Assembly: GCF_900091725.1 (NCBI RefSeq)
Contig: NZ_FMBW01000030.1
Location: 357,938 to 421,937, forward strand
DNA from: Streptomyces sp. DvalAA-43
GTDB lineage: Bacteria > Actinomycetota > Actinomycetes > Streptomycetales > Streptomycetaceae
Direction of reading: 5' to 3'
Length of the DNA stretch: 64,000 nt
The notes below the pieces were generated by a model. That model made no database searches. It saw only the letters and a program-made list of their open reading frames with translations, and had not been told where the DNA came from. Shown piece after piece: positions 33,767 through 42,340 of this stretch. Each line of letters starts with the position of its first letter. The stretch's first letter is position 1. The translations under genes and the position numbers were made by a program.

Positions 33767-35539
33767 ATGGCCTCGGTCAATTCCCTCGCTTCCACGCTCC
33801 AGCAGCAGCTGGCGGACGCCCTGACGGCAGCTCTGCCGGATGCCGGCACCGCGGACCCGCTGCTGCGACGAAGCGACCGGGCCGACTTCCAGGCCAACGG
33901 CATCCTGGCCCTCGCCAAGAAGCTCAAGGGCAACCCGCGCGAGCTCGCCTCCCAGGTCACCGCCGCGCTCCCGGCGGGCGGCCTGATCAAGGAGATCGAG
34001 GTCTCCGGCCCCGGCTTCCTGAACGTCACGCTCGCCGACCGGGCGATCATCGAGACCCTCGCCGCCCGCGCCGCGGACGACGAGGGCAGGCTCGGTGTGC
34101 CGTACAACAGCGCCGCGGGCACCACGGTCATCGACTACGCGCAGCCGAACGTGGCCAAGGAGATGCACGTCGGCCACCTGCGTTCCGCGGTGATCGGTGA
34201 CGCGATGGTGCAGATCCTGGAGTTCACGGGCGAGTCCGTGGTCCGCAGGCACCACATCGGCGACTGGGGCACCCAGTTCGGCATGCTCATCCAGTACCTG
34301 ATCGAGCACCCGGACGAGCTGACCCACGAGGGCGACGGCGGCGAGGCGGACGGCGAGGCCGCCATGTCCTCGCTGAACCGGCTCTACAAGGCCTCCCGCG
34401 CGCTCTTCGACTCCGACGAGGAGTTCAAGGCCCGCTCCCGGGACCGCGTCGTGGCGCTCCAGGCGGGCGACGAGGAGACGCTCGCCATGTGGCAGCGCTT
34501 CGTCGACGAGTCGAAGATCTACTTCTACTCGGTCTTCAACAAGCTCGACATGGAGATCCGGGACGCCGACATCGTCGGTGAGTCCGGCTACAACGACATG
34601 CTGGAGGAGACCTGCCGCATCCTGGAGGAGTCGGGCGTCGCCGTCCGCTCCGAGGGTGCGCTCTGCGTCTTCTTCGACGACGTGAAGGGCCCGGACGGCA
34701 ACCCGACGCCGCTGATCGTCAAGAAGTCGAACGGCGGCTACGGCTACGCGGCGACCGACCTCTCCGCGATCCGCGACCGGGTGCAGAACCTCAAGGCGAA
34801 CACCCTGCTGTACGTCGTGGACGCCCGGCAGGCCCTGCACTTCAAGATGGTCTTCGAGACGGCCCGCCGGGCCGGCTGGCTGAACGAGGACGTCAAGGCC
34901 GTGCAGCTCGCCTTCGGCACGGTGCTCGGCAAGGACGGCAAGCCGTTCAAGACCCGTGAGGGCGAGACGGTCCGGCTGGCCGACCTCCTGGACGAGGCGA
35001 TCGACCGGGCCTCCGCCGTCGTGCGCGAGAAGGCCAAGGACCTCACCGAGGACGAGATCACCGAGCGCGCCACGCAGGTCGGCATCGGCGCGGTGAAGTA
35101 CGCGGACCTGTCGACGTCGGCGGCCCGCGACTACAAGTTCGACCTGGACCAGATGGTGTCGCTGACCGGCGACACCAGCGTGTACATCCAGTACGCGCAC
35201 GCCCGGTCCCGCTCCATCAAGCGCAAGGCGGGCGAGCTGAAGTCCCGGCCCCACCCGGAGCTGGAGCTGGCCCCGGCCGAGCGCGCGCTGGCCCTGCACC
35301 TGGACCAGTTCGCCGAGGTCGTGGCCGAGGTCGCCGCCGCGTTCGAGCCGCACAAGCTGGCCTCGTACCTCTACCAGCTGTCGTCGCTCTTCACGACGTT
35401 CTACGACCAGTGCCCGGTGCTCAAGCCCGAGGTCCCCGGAGATGTGGCCGAGAACCGCCTCTTCCTCTCGGACCTCACCGCCCGCACCCTGCACCAGGGC
35501 ATGGAGCTGCTCGGCATCCGGACCCCCGAGCGTCTGTGA
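33767..35539 (+). CDS. argS: Arginyl-tRNA synthetase
   Basis: This 590-residue class I synthetase has the HIGH region [24 protein letters not shown], the ArgRS-specific N-terminal Add-1 domain ([16 protein letters not shown]), [14 protein letters not shown], and the C-terminal anticodon-binding DALR domain ([13 protein letters not shown]). The KMSKS lysine loop is replaced by [26 protein letters not shown], as usual for bacterial ArgRS. The ATG at 33767 is preferred over the one at 33737 because it aligns with the conserved N terminus. The gene is divergent from lysS, with a shared spacer of about 190 bases. Confidence 0.97.
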   Translation: MASVNSLASTLQQQLADALTAALPDAGTADPLLRRSDRADFQANGILALAKKLKGNPRELASQVTAALPAGGLIKEIEVSGPGFLNVTLADRAIIETLAARAADDEGRLGVPYNSAAGTTVIDYAQPNVAKEMHVGHLRSAVIGDAMVQILEFTGESVVRRHHIGDWGTQFGMLIQYLIEHPDELTHEGDGGEADGEAAMSSLNRLYKASRALFDSDEEFKARSRDRVVALQAGDEETLAMWQRFVDESKIYFYSVFNKLDMEIRDADIVGESGYNDMLEETCRILEESGVAVRSEGALCVFFDDVKGPDGNPTPLIVKKSNGGYGYAATDLSAIRDRVQNLKANTLLYVVDARQALHFKMVFETARRAGWLNEDVKAVQLAFGTVLGKDGKPFKTREGETVRLADLLDEAIDRASAVVREKAKDLTEDEITERATQVGIGAVKYADLSTSAARDYKFDLDQMVSLTGDTSVYIQYAHARSRSIKRKAGELKSRPHPELELAPAERALALHLDQFAEVVAEVAAAFEPHKLASYLYQLSSLFTTFYDQCPVLKPEVPGDVAENRLFLSDLTARTLHQGMELLGIRTPERL

Positions 35540-35591
35540 TCCCCGAGCGCCTCTGACGCCCTGGCGCCCCTGCCCGGAGCGCGCGCCCGTA

Positions 35592-35608
35592 CGCACCGGC
35601 CCGGTGCG
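35592..35608. terminator. Weak hairpin between convergent argS and the HTH gene
   Basis: The arms CGCACC and GGTGCG flank a 5-base GGCCC loop, 53 bases after the argS stop codon and just before the convergent gene's stop codon. The short stem makes this a weak candidate. Confidence 0.4.
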
Positions 35609-35622
35609 GTGACCCCTGGTTC

Positions 35623-37014
35623 CTACTCCTTGGTCACCCACTGGGCCGTGTCGTACCGGTACATGTACTCCGGCCGGGCCTTGATGCTGCTGGTACGGAA
35701 CGGCTTCCCGCCGTCGTCGATGCGCAGCGTCCCCTCCCGGCCGCCGCTGCTCCACTCCAGCTCCAGGTACCAGCTGACGTCGTGGCCCTCGACGTGGGCG
35801 TTGAGGTCGAACACCTCCACATCGGTGGAGGACACCCGGAACGGGAAGTTCTTCGGCGGCACCCGCTCGTCCTGCCGCTGACCCGCCACCGGGGTGAGGG
35901 TCGGCCGGCCGTCGTCGAGGTCGATGTCGAAGGACTGCGGGGTGATGCCGCTTCCGCAGCCCTCCCCCATCGAGTACGCCGACCAGGCCAGCGGCGCCTT
36001 CCGGGACAGCGTCCGCACATGCATTCCGTTCAGCACGACGGCCTGCCCCGACTTCCCCTGCACGGTGACTTCGAGCAGCATGTCGCCGCCGTCCACCCCG
36101 CCGAGCGCCCTGGCCCAGCCGCGGGTGTCCTGCGGCGGGGGCGGCGGAGGCACGTCGTTCGGCTTCTGGTCCAGCACGTAGTGCTTGCCGCAGGGCTCTT
36201 CCCAGTTGTACGAGCTGATGGTGGCGGTCAGCGGTACGCCCCCGCTCTGCTGCCCGCCGCCCGGCCCGGCTCCCGTGCCGTGGCCGCCGGACGCGGCGGT
36301 TCCACGGCCGGACGCCGGGGACGAGGCACCCGCCGTACCGGACAGGACCGGCGTGCCCGACTTCTTCCCCTTGTCGGGCGACGCGGTGGGGCTCGCGTCG
36401 ATCCGGGGCCGGACGGACTCGGCCTCCTCCGGGCCCCGGCCGTCCACGGCGGGGACGTTGCTGAGGTCGACGTCGTCCTTGTTCGACAGATTACTGACGA
36501 TGATCGAGGTGGGCACGGTCAGTGCGACGACGGCGGCGGCCGCGAGCAGCACGCGCGCCCGCGCGGAGGGCAGGAACCGCCGGGACCGACTCGCCGCACC
36601 GGTCACGATCTCGGGCTCGGAACCGGGTTCGGGCGTGGCTTCGGGCGTGGCTTCGGGCGTGGTCGCGCTGGAGCCACGTTCCGTATCCGGAACCGCATCA
36701 GGGGCTCCGTCCGAGACCGCGCCCCGTACCGCCCCCGGCTCCGGCTCCGCCGCAGCGACCGGGCGCCGCCGGGCCGCGTCCGCCACGATCCACCGCCGGT
36801 GCAGCTCCACCAGCTCGTCCGGGTTCGCCCCGCACAACCGCGCCAGCCGTTCCACCGGGGCGAACTCATTGGGCACCGCGTCACCGTTGCAGTAGCGGTG
36901 CAGCGTCGACGTGCTGACGTGCAGTCTTCCGGCGAGAACTCCGTAGCTGCGCCCCGAACGGTCCTTCAGTTCCTTCAGCAGAGCCGCGAATTCCCCGGCC
37001 TCCGGCGTCGCCAC
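35623..37014 (-). CDS. Membrane-spanning XRE-type HTH protein
   Basis: This 463-residue protein has an N-terminal helix-turn-helix at residues about 8-70 (ALLKELKDRSGRSYGVLAGRLHVSTSTLHRYCNGDAVPN in parts). A Pro/Glu/Thr linker with PEATPEATPEPGSEPE repeats follows, then one membrane helix at about 155-176. The extracytoplasmic domain ends EYMYRYDTAQWVTKE and contains two cysteines (EEPCGKHYV and GEGCGSGI). The layout suggests a one-component sensor linking an outside signal to DNA or to partner proteins. Similar HTH-membrane proteins are abundant in streptomycetes. The start is the GTG at 37012-37014. A Pro run (PPPPPPQ) sits in the outer domain. Confidence 0.85.
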   Translation of the reverse strand: MATPEAGEFAALLKELKDRSGRSYGVLAGRLHVSTSTLHRYCNGDAVPNEFAPVERLARLCGANPDELVELHRRWIVADAARRRPVAAAEPEPGAVRGAVSDGAPDAVPDTERGSSATTPEATPEATPEPGSEPEIVTGAASRSRRFLPSARARVLLAAAAVVALTVPTSIIVSNLSNKDDVDLSNVPAVDGRGPEEAESVRPRIDASPTASPDKGKKSGTPVLSGTAGASSPASGRGTAASGGHGTGAGPGGGQQSGGVPLTATISSYNWEEPCGKHYVLDQKPNDVPPPPPPQDTRGWARALGGVDGGDMLLEVTVQGKSGQAVVLNGMHVRTLSRKAPLAWSAYSMGEGCGSGITPQSFDIDLDDGRPTLTPVAGQRQDERVPPKNFPFRVSSTDVEVFDLNAHVEGHDVSWYLELEWSSGGREGTLRIDDGGKPFRTSSIKARPEYMYRYDTAQWVTKE

Positions 37015-37188
37015 TTCGGCGTTCCCCCTCCTGGTCCGTCCCAGAACACCGTTCCAGGGACGTGGAATCTGCCCAGGTCACAGTACGCGCAGGCATTCCA
37101 GCATCCCCAATGGGCCGTTCGGCGTTGCGGACGGAATCCGCCGCCCCGCAATCTATGGACACACCGCAGCGACCACCGGGACAACGCA

Positions 37189-37287
37189 GTGCGACTCCAC
37201 TTCCGCATCGACCGCGTCGATGCCGTGGCCATCGGCGTGGTGATCGTTTCCACCGCGATCGTCATGGTCCTGATCCTTCACACCTGA
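37189..37287 (+). CDS. Possible 32-aa single-helix membrane peptide
   Basis: This short frame starts with GTG and reads VRLHFRIDRVDAVAIGVVIVSTAIVMVLILHT, a basic start followed by one strongly hydrophobic helix. The composition is what one would expect of a small membrane protein, and unlike chance GC-rich frames, which tend to be Arg/Pro-rich. The upstream GGGAC is a weak ribosome site. It lies 40 bases before the DUF4232 lipoprotein gene and could be its co-transcribed leader ORF. Confidence 0.4.
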   Translation: MRLHFRIDRVDAVAIGVVIVSTAIVMVLILHT

Positions 37288-37327
37288 CCGGCAGACACCA
37301 CCACCTCACACGGGGAGTACCACCACC

Positions 37328-38059
37328 ATGCGCAACCACATCCGCACCACCGCCCTCGCCGCCACCGCCCTCCTGGCCGCCCTCTCGCTCACCGCCTGCG
37401 GCGGCAACGACAGCGCGGACAACGGCAAGGCGGGCGCGGCGGCCCCGGCGGCGAACAGCACCACCACCCCCGACTCGGGCAAGGACGCGAAGGACGCCCA
37501 GGACACCAAGGGGTCCAGCAGCGGCACGGACAACGCCCCCGTCGAGAACGCCTCCGCCACGTCCAAGGGCTCCACCGGCGGCAGCCAGGGCGGGAAGACC
37601 AGCGCCGGCGCCACCGGAAGCGGCAGCACGAGCAAGTCCCCCGTCACCTGCACCGGCTCGAACACCAAGGTCACCGTCAGCAAGGTGAGCCGCCCCATCA
37701 ACCACCTGCTGCTCACGGCGACCAACACCGGCTCCGTCCCCTGCTACGCGTACCACGCGCCGGCGCTCCGGTTCGACGACGCCCAGGCCGCCTTCCCGGT
37801 CCTCCGCGACAGCATCCCGCAGGCCGTGGTCACCCTTGCGCCGGGCCAGTCCGCGTACGCCTCCATCGGGCTGTCCGGTGAGCCCGACGGACAGGAGCTG
37901 CACAAGAGCAAGCACCTCGGGGTGTACTTCACGGGCAAGAGCAACCAGGGTTCCACGGGCCCCTCCACCGAACTGACGCTCCCCGCGGGCACCACCTGGG
38001 GCGACAACGGCTTCGTCACCTACTGGCAGAGCGAGATGGCCGACGCCCTCACCTACTGA
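37328..38059 (+). CDS. DUF4232 domain lipoprotein
   Basis: This 243-residue protein has a lipoprotein signal, MRNHIRTTALAATALLAALSLTAC, with lipobox LTAC at Cys24. A Gly/Ser/Ala/Lys/Thr-rich spacer of about 75 residues follows. The DUF4232-like beta domain runs from about residue 103: VTCTGSNTKVTVSKVSRPINHLLLTATNTGSVPCYAYHAPALRF (in parts), with a conserved cysteine pair, then LAPGQSAYASIGLS and a closing strand. DUF4232 proteins are extracytoplasmic and uncharacterised. GGGGAG seven bases upstream supports the ATG. Confidence 0.88.
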   Translation: MRNHIRTTALAATALLAALSLTACGGNDSADNGKAGAAAPAANSTTTPDSGKDAKDAQDTKGSSSGTDNAPVENASATSKGSTGGSQGGKTSAGATGSGSTSKSPVTCTGSNTKVTVSKVSRPINHLLLTATNTGSVPCYAYHAPALRFDDAQAAFPVLRDSIPQAVVTLAPGQSAYASIGLSGEPDGQELHKSKHLGVYFTGKSNQGSTGPSTELTLPAGTTWGDNGFVTYWQSEMADALTY

Positions 38060-38188
38060 CCTACGGCACCGGCCGGTCGTCCCGCCCCGCGCGTGATGCC
38101 TGGCCACCAGGTGCCGTTGCGGGTCGGGGCGGCCGAGTGGGCAAGGCCATATTCCGGCCCGCGACCGGTCGGCGTAGGCTGGCCTTCC

Positions 38189-38827
38189 ATGGTCATAAGC
38201 ACCGCTCTGTGGTCCTTCGCCCTGGTCGTAGGACTTCTCACCCTCACTCCCGGTCTCGACACCGCCCTGATCCTGCGCACCTCGGCCCTCGGCCGACGCA
38301 GAAGGGCCTGGGGCGTCGTCCTCGGAATCCAGACCGGCACCCTCCTGTGGGGCGCGCTCACCTCCCTCGGCGTGACCGCACTCCTCACCGCATCCCACCT
38401 GGCCTACACGGCGCTCCGCTGGGCCGGAGCCGCCTATCTGGTCTGGCTGGGCGCCCGTATGCTCCGGGACACCTTCCGGGGAGTCCCCGCCCCGGAGACC
38501 GGCGACCCCGCGCTGCTCGCCGGTACGGACTCGGTACGCGGCGGCTGGCGGCAGGGCACACTCACCAACCTCCTCAACCCGAAGATGGGCGCCTTCTACG
38601 TCGCCGTCCTGCCCCAGTTCATCCCCGCCGGAACCGGCCACTTCGCCATGGGCCTCCTGCTCACCACGGTGCACATCCTCATCGGCCTGATCTGGTCGGC
38701 CGTCCTCATCGGCTTCGCCCGTGTACTGCACGGCTGGCTGCGCAAGCCCCGGGCCCGTCGCCTGCTCGACCGGATCACCGGGACGGTCATCGCCGCCTTC
38801 GGCATCCGGCTGGCCCTCAGCGACTGA
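38189..38827 (+). CDS. LysE family translocator
   Basis: This 212-residue protein has about six membrane helices and the LysE/RhtB family N-terminal signature LLTLTPGLDTALILRTSALGRRRRAWGVVLGIQTG. It also has LTNLLNPKMGAFYVAVLPQFIP, the internal NPK motif. Family members export amino acids or similar small molecules. The start at ATG 38189 is close to the first membrane helix, and promoter-like TAGGCT lies a few bases before it, so the leader would be very short. The substrate is unknown. No LysG-type regulator is adjacent. Confidence 0.92.
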   Translation: MVISTALWSFALVVGLLTLTPGLDTALILRTSALGRRRRAWGVVLGIQTGTLLWGALTSLGVTALLTASHLAYTALRWAGAAYLVWLGARMLRDTFRGVPAPETGDPALLAGTDSVRGGWRQGTLTNLLNPKMGAFYVAVLPQFIPAGTGHFAMGLLLTTVHILIGLIWSAVLIGFARVLHGWLRKPRARRLLDRITGTVIAAFGIRLALSD

Positions 38828-39187
38828 TACGCCCGGCCGGGCCCCTGGAAAGGGCCCTGGGTGTGTTGTCCCGGGACGTTGGTGACACGCGTGCTGGCCA
38901 GGTGCGGCGGCCCGCGCGGACTCGTCGCCGTGCACATCCGGCTGCCGGGTACGCGGCGAGTACGGCTCCCGGCGCCTGCGGCAACGCCGCCCGCACCCCC
39001 TCGACGGATCTCCTCCCGCCGTCCCGGTCCTCCTGCGCCGGATCACCGCGGCGGGCAGCCCCGGCGACCCCGAACAGCTCACCCAGCCCCTCCACCGCCC
39101 CGCACCCCGTCCGTGCTCGACCCGTACAGATTTCTTGTACGGGTCGGGCACGCGTGACGCGGGCGCCCGGGTGGAAGTTCGCCGGGT
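38828..39187. other. 360-base spacer, possibly decayed coding DNA
   Basis: No frame with a credible start and coding pattern was found. One plus-strand frame holds a short protein-like stretch (PPAVPVLLRRITAAGSPGDPEQLTQ near 39020-39095, quoted as a composition example) without a start or stop in keeping with a gene. It may be a remnant of a lost gene. A dyad at 39118-39146 closes the spacer. Confidence 0.35.
39118..39146. promoter_or_regulatory. Perfect 11-bp dyad upstream of the XRE gene
   Basis: CGACCCGTACA and TGTACGGGTCG are perfect inverted repeats around a 7-base loop, GATTTCT. The dyad lies 42 bases before the XRE/DUF5753 start codon. It could be a hairpin terminator for the upstream gene or an operator for the XRE protein. 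Confidence 0.55.
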
Positions 39188-40012
39188 ATGCACCCCATGA
39201 AGAAGAAGCGCAAGAACGCGTCGGCCATGAAACTCGTGGGGAGGCTGGTCGCGGTCTTCCGCATGGCCGCCCGCCTGACCCAGCAGCAGCTCGCCGACCT
39301 GGCAGGCCATCAAGTGGAGACGATCGCCTCCATCGAGCAGGGCAGACGCGCTCTGCTGCCTTCCTTGGCCCTGAAACTCGACCAACTACTCGACACCAAG
39401 GGCGCGTTGTCGGCGGCCATCGAGGAGATGCCGGAGGTCGACCTGATCCCGGCCTGGGCGGGCGAGTATCTGGAGCTCGAACTGGAGGCGCTCGCGCTCT
39501 CCTGGTACGACAACCAGGTCATGCCGGGGCTCCTCCAGACGGAGCGGTACGCGCAGGCGGTGTTCCGCAACCGGATTCCGGCCTTCAGTGAGGAAGAGGT
39601 CGCGTTGCAGACGGAATCCCGTCTGCAACGCCGGGAAATCCTGCACCGGCCGTCGCCCCCGACCATCAGCTTCGTCGTCTGGGAGCCGGTGCTGAGCCTC
39701 CAGCTCACCGATGACGAGGCGCACGCGGAACAGCTGCGGCACCTGCTGGAATGTGCCGCGCTCCCCGGCATCTGCCTCCAGGTCCTGCCCCTGAACCACC
39801 GTACCCACGCGGGCCTCAACGGCCCCTTCACGCTGCTGGAAACACCGGAGTTCCAGCGCGTGGCCTACTCCGAGACACAGCGCGGCAGTCTGCTGGTCTC
39901 CGACCCCGACGAGATCAGCATCCTCTCCCAGAAATATGCGATGCTGCGAGCCCAGGCCCTCAGTCCCGAAGAGACGATGGCCCTACTGAAATGTCTGCTG
40001 GGAGAGCAATGA
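39188..40012 (+). CDS. XRE family regulator with DUF5753 (WhiJ-like)
   Basis: This 274-residue protein has an N-terminal HTH: VGRLVAVFRMAARLTQQQLADLAGHQVETIASIEQGRRALLPSLA in parts, residues about 17-60. DUF5753 follows (residues about 85-265), with the family's start, IPAWAGEYLELELEALALSWYDNQVMPGLLQTERYAQAVFRNRIP, and LQVLPLNHRTHAGLNGPFTLLE. This is the WhiJ/Scr1-type architecture, generally encoded next to a DUF397 protein. The pair regulates development, or behaves as a toxin-antitoxin-like module, in streptomycetes. The stop codon overlaps the start of the DUF397 gene (ATGA). Confidence 0.93.
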   Translation: MHPMKKKRKNASAMKLVGRLVAVFRMAARLTQQQLADLAGHQVETIASIEQGRRALLPSLALKLDQLLDTKGALSAAIEEMPEVDLIPAWAGEYLELELEALALSWYDNQVMPGLLQTERYAQAVFRNRIPAFSEEEVALQTESRLQRREILHRPSPPTISFVVWEPVLSLQLTDDEAHAEQLRHLLECAALPGICLQVLPLNHRTHAGLNGPFTLLETPEFQRVAYSETQRGSLLVSDPDEISILSQKYAMLRAQALSPEETMALLKCLLGEQ

Positions 40013-40320
40013 GCACCGCACTGGAGTGGTTCAAGTCCAGCTACAGCGGCGACGAAGGCGGGCAGTGCCTCGAAGTCGCTTACGAATGGCGCAAGTCGAG
40101 CTACAGCGGCAGCGAGGGCGGCCAGTGCCTCGAAGTCGGCTACGACTGGCAGAAGTCGAGCCACAGCGCCGACGAGGGCGGTGCCTGCGTCGAGGTCGCC
40201 GCGCACACCGCCGCCGTCCACGTACGCGACTCCAAGGACCCCGAGGGCCCCGTCCTCACCGTCGCCCCCACCACCTGGACGGCCTTCGCCGGCTTCGCCG
40301 CCGACCGGCGCCTCGTCTGA
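40009..40320 (+). CDS. DUF397 protein with a triplicated N-terminal motif
   Basis: This 103-residue DUF397 protein is coupled by a 4-base overlap to the XRE/DUF5753 gene. A DUF397 protein normally has one W-x-KSSYS-x-x-EGG-x-C-x-EVA motif followed by VRDSKDP and W-x-x-F. Here the motif occurs three times, starting at W7, W27 and W47, at an exact 20-residue spacing: the copies begin WFKSSYSGDEGGQCLEVA, WRKSSYSGSEGGQCLEVG and WQKSSHSADEGGACVEVA. The usual VHVRDSKDPEGPVLTV and WTAFAGF end follows once. The repeats are 60 bases each at DNA level. The protein probably acts as the partner of the XRE regulator. Confidence 0.93.
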   Translation: MSTALEWFKSSYSGDEGGQCLEVAYEWRKSSYSGSEGGQCLEVGYDWQKSSHSADEGGACVEVAAHTAAVHVRDSKDPEGPVLTVAPTTWTAFAGFAADRRLV

Positions 40321-40344
40321 CCCCACGGGAGGGATACCACCGCC

Positions 40345-41007
40345 ATGGCTGTCATCCACCGCACCACCCTGACACCCACCAAGCTGGAACTCCTCACCTC
40401 CTGGCTGCCCGCACAGCCCTGGTACCGCGGCAAGGCGCAGCAGCCCGAGCTGGCCAGGACCGGCGGGTTCCGGCTGGACGACCCGAAGGGCGAGGTGGGC
40501 ATCGAGTTCATGGTGGCCACCGACACCTCGGGGGACCGGCCGGTCACGTACCAGGTGCCGTTCAGCTACCGCGGCGCACCGCTCCCGGGCGCCGAGGAAG
40601 CGCTCATCGGGACGACCGAGCACGGGGTACTGGGGCAGCGGTGGGTCTACGACGGCACGCGTGACCCGGTCCTGGTCGCCCAGCTGTTCGCCCTCCTCGC
40701 GGGCGAGGCCGAACCGCAGATGCAGAGCGCGAGCGACACCCCGGACCCCTCCGTCACCGCCGGGATCGACGCGTCGGGTTTCGCGGCGGAGATCGCCTCC
40801 TTCACCGCCACCGACACCCCGGACGGCACGGACATCCTGGTGGCGACGGCACCCGCCGGACGCCTGCTGACCCTGCACGTCAACCGCGTCCTGCGGCCCG
40901 GACAGGACCCGGACGGACGCGCGCTCGGCCATGTCACCGCGCCCGCGCCGCTGCCCGACGGCACCACGGCACCCACCGCGTTCGTCGTCGTCCACGCCCA
41001 CCCGTAA
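40345..41007 (+). CDS. Maltokinase N-terminal cap-like domain protein
   Basis: This 220-residue protein begins MAVIHRTTLTPTKLELLTSWLPAQPWYRGK, matching the N-terminal cap of mycobacterial-type maltokinases. It contains strand-rich stretches VTYQVPFSYRGAPLPGAEEALIGTTEHGVLGQRWVYDGTRDPVLVAQLFALLAGE (in parts). It lacks any kinase catalytic domain (no HGD or DFD motifs), so it is a free-standing cap. Such proteins are sometimes labelled 1,4-alpha-glucan branching protein without evidence. The C-terminal 90 residues form a second, beta-rich part. The function is unknown. Confidence 0.8.
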   Translation: MAVIHRTTLTPTKLELLTSWLPAQPWYRGKAQQPELARTGGFRLDDPKGEVGIEFMVATDTSGDRPVTYQVPFSYRGAPLPGAEEALIGTTEHGVLGQRWVYDGTRDPVLVAQLFALLAGEAEPQMQSASDTPDPSVTAGIDASGFAAEIASFTATDTPDGTDILVATAPAGRLLTLHVNRVLRPGQDPDGRALGHVTAPAPLPDGTTAPTAFVVVHAHP

Positions 41008-41028
41008 CCCCCCGCCCCCGGACCGCCG

Positions 41029-41051
41029 TTGTCAGTGGCCGCGCCTAGAGT
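41029..41051 (+). promoter_or_regulatory. PafBC-type (RecA-NDp) DNA-damage promoter
   Basis: TTGTCAGTG, 8 bases, then TAGAGT is an exact match to TTGTCRGTG-N8-TANNNT. The -10 element ends 7 bases before the ATG at 41059, predicting a leaderless transcript. The layout copies that in front of the GNAT gene at 19152. Confidence 0.75.
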
Positions 41052-41058
41052 TCCGGTC

Positions 41059-41850
41059 ATGGCGACGCTCCCGAATCCGCTCCCGTCCCTGGCCACGTCA
41101 GGGCTCCAACTCCCGCCCGGCTCACTGGTGGACGCCACGATCGACGGCACCTGGCACGAACCGCTGCTCTGGTGCGCCGACGAGCCCGCGTCCCCCGGGA
41201 CGTGGGCCGCGCTGCGCGCCGCCGGGCGGCCGGTCGGGCTGCTCCCCGTGCTGATCGACGGCGGCCGGCACGACCAGTGGCCCGACGACTGGGACCTGAT
41301 CCCGGACAGCACGACGTACCCCGGCGACCACGACGCCGAGGAAGTGCTCACCGAGTACTGGCACGACTGCGCGCCCGAGGAACTCGACGCCGCCGAGGGC
41401 GACTGGCCGGGCCTCGCGCCCGTCCCGGCCGCCGAGGGGCAGAGCTCCCCGGACGACCTGGCGGCCGAGATCGTCGACGAGTACGTCGGGCCGGGCGACT
41501 GGTACCCCGGCGCACGGATGGCGCTCGTCCCGGCCCGGCGCAGCGCCGACATACCGGCGGCGATCGGCTGGTCGGGGCCGGTCAACTTCGAGGACGACAC
41601 GGCCCGTCTCTCCGCCGTGCTCCGTTCCTGGGAGGACCGCTTCGGCATACGGGTGGTGATGCTCGGCTTCGACACCCTGACCGTCTCGGTCGGGCGGCCG
41701 CCCACCACCCTCGCCGAGGCGCGCGCGGTCGCCGCCGAGCACTTCGCGTTCTGCCCGGACAACATCGACCAGAACCCGCCGTACGACCTGGACGTCTACG
41801 CCGAGAAGAGCGTGCTGAACCAGGAGACCTGGTCGTTCTGGTGGGACTGA
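41059..41850 (+). CDS. DUF4253 protein, probably DNA-damage induced and leaderless
   Basis: This 263-residue protein has the DUF4253 C-terminal pattern: LVPARRSADIPAAIGWSGPVNFEDDTARLSAVLRSWEDRFGIRVVMLGFDTLTVSVGRPPTTLAEARAVAAEHFAFCPDNIDQN (in parts), ending WSFWWD. The family is SUFU-like in distribution and common in actinobacteria, with no known biochemical role. The ATG at 41059 is the predicted transcription start, so no ribosome site is expected. An earlier ATG at 41029 would lie inside the promoter and is rejected. No membrane segment or signal peptide is present. Confidence 0.88.
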   Translation: MATLPNPLPSLATSGLQLPPGSLVDATIDGTWHEPLLWCADEPASPGTWAALRAAGRPVGLLPVLIDGGRHDQWPDDWDLIPDSTTYPGDHDAEEVLTEYWHDCAPEELDAAEGDWPGLAPVPAAEGQSSPDDLAAEIVDEYVGPGDWYPGARMALVPARRSADIPAAIGWSGPVNFEDDTARLSAVLRSWEDRFGIRVVMLGFDTLTVSVGRPPTTLAEARAVAAEHFAFCPDNIDQNPPYDLDVYAEKSVLNQETWSFWWD

Positions 41851-41908
41851 ACCACCGGCCGGCGGAAAGACCCCCAGTCCCCCCGCCGGGCAGAAGGAAC
41901 CCCCGGCC

Positions 41909-42340
41909 ATGACACCTCCGGACGACGCGGACCCGGCACAACGCCTCATCGCCGAGTACCGCGCCCTGTCGGCAGACAGTGACAGGAAGCGCGAGATCAT
42001 CGCCGAACTGGACGGCAACGCGGCCGCGCAGCCGTTCCTCGTCTCGGTGCTCGCCGACGCGGGCGAGTACGACCTCGCCCGCGTCGAGTGCGCCACGGTC
42101 CTGCGTCTGTGGCCCCCGGCCGACCCCGGCCTGCGCCACCGCGCGGGCAGAGCCCTGCTGGCCGCCCTGAACGACCCCGAGGAGGATCTCGTCCGCCAGT
42201 ACGCGGCGATGGCGCTCGGCCCCTACGCCTCGGACGACCCGGCGGTCACCGAGGCCCTGATCGCCGCCGCAGGGGCCGGGGAGGACCCCCTCGTCCAGGC
42301 CTGCGCGAGGTCCGCCCTGGAAGAGGCGGGCCTCGCCTGA
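41909..42340 (+). CDS. Small HEAT-like helical repeat protein
   Basis: This 143-residue protein is almost entirely helical. Its repeating pattern resembles HEAT or TPR units: AEYRALSADSDRKREIIAELDGNAAAQPFLVSVLADAGEYDLARVECATVLRLW, then HRAGRALLAALNDPEEDLVRQYAAMALGPYASDDPAVTEALIAAAGAGEDPLVQACARSALEEAG (in parts). It probably mediates protein contacts. AGAAGGA upstream supports the ATG. It follows the DUF4253 gene by 58 bases and may be co-transcribed with it. Confidence 0.8.
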   Translation: MTPPDDADPAQRLIAEYRALSADSDRKREIIAELDGNAAAQPFLVSVLADAGEYDLARVECATVLRLWPPADPGLRHRAGRALLAALNDPEEDLVRQYAAMALGPYASDDPAVTEALIAAAGAGEDPLVQACARSALEEAGLA

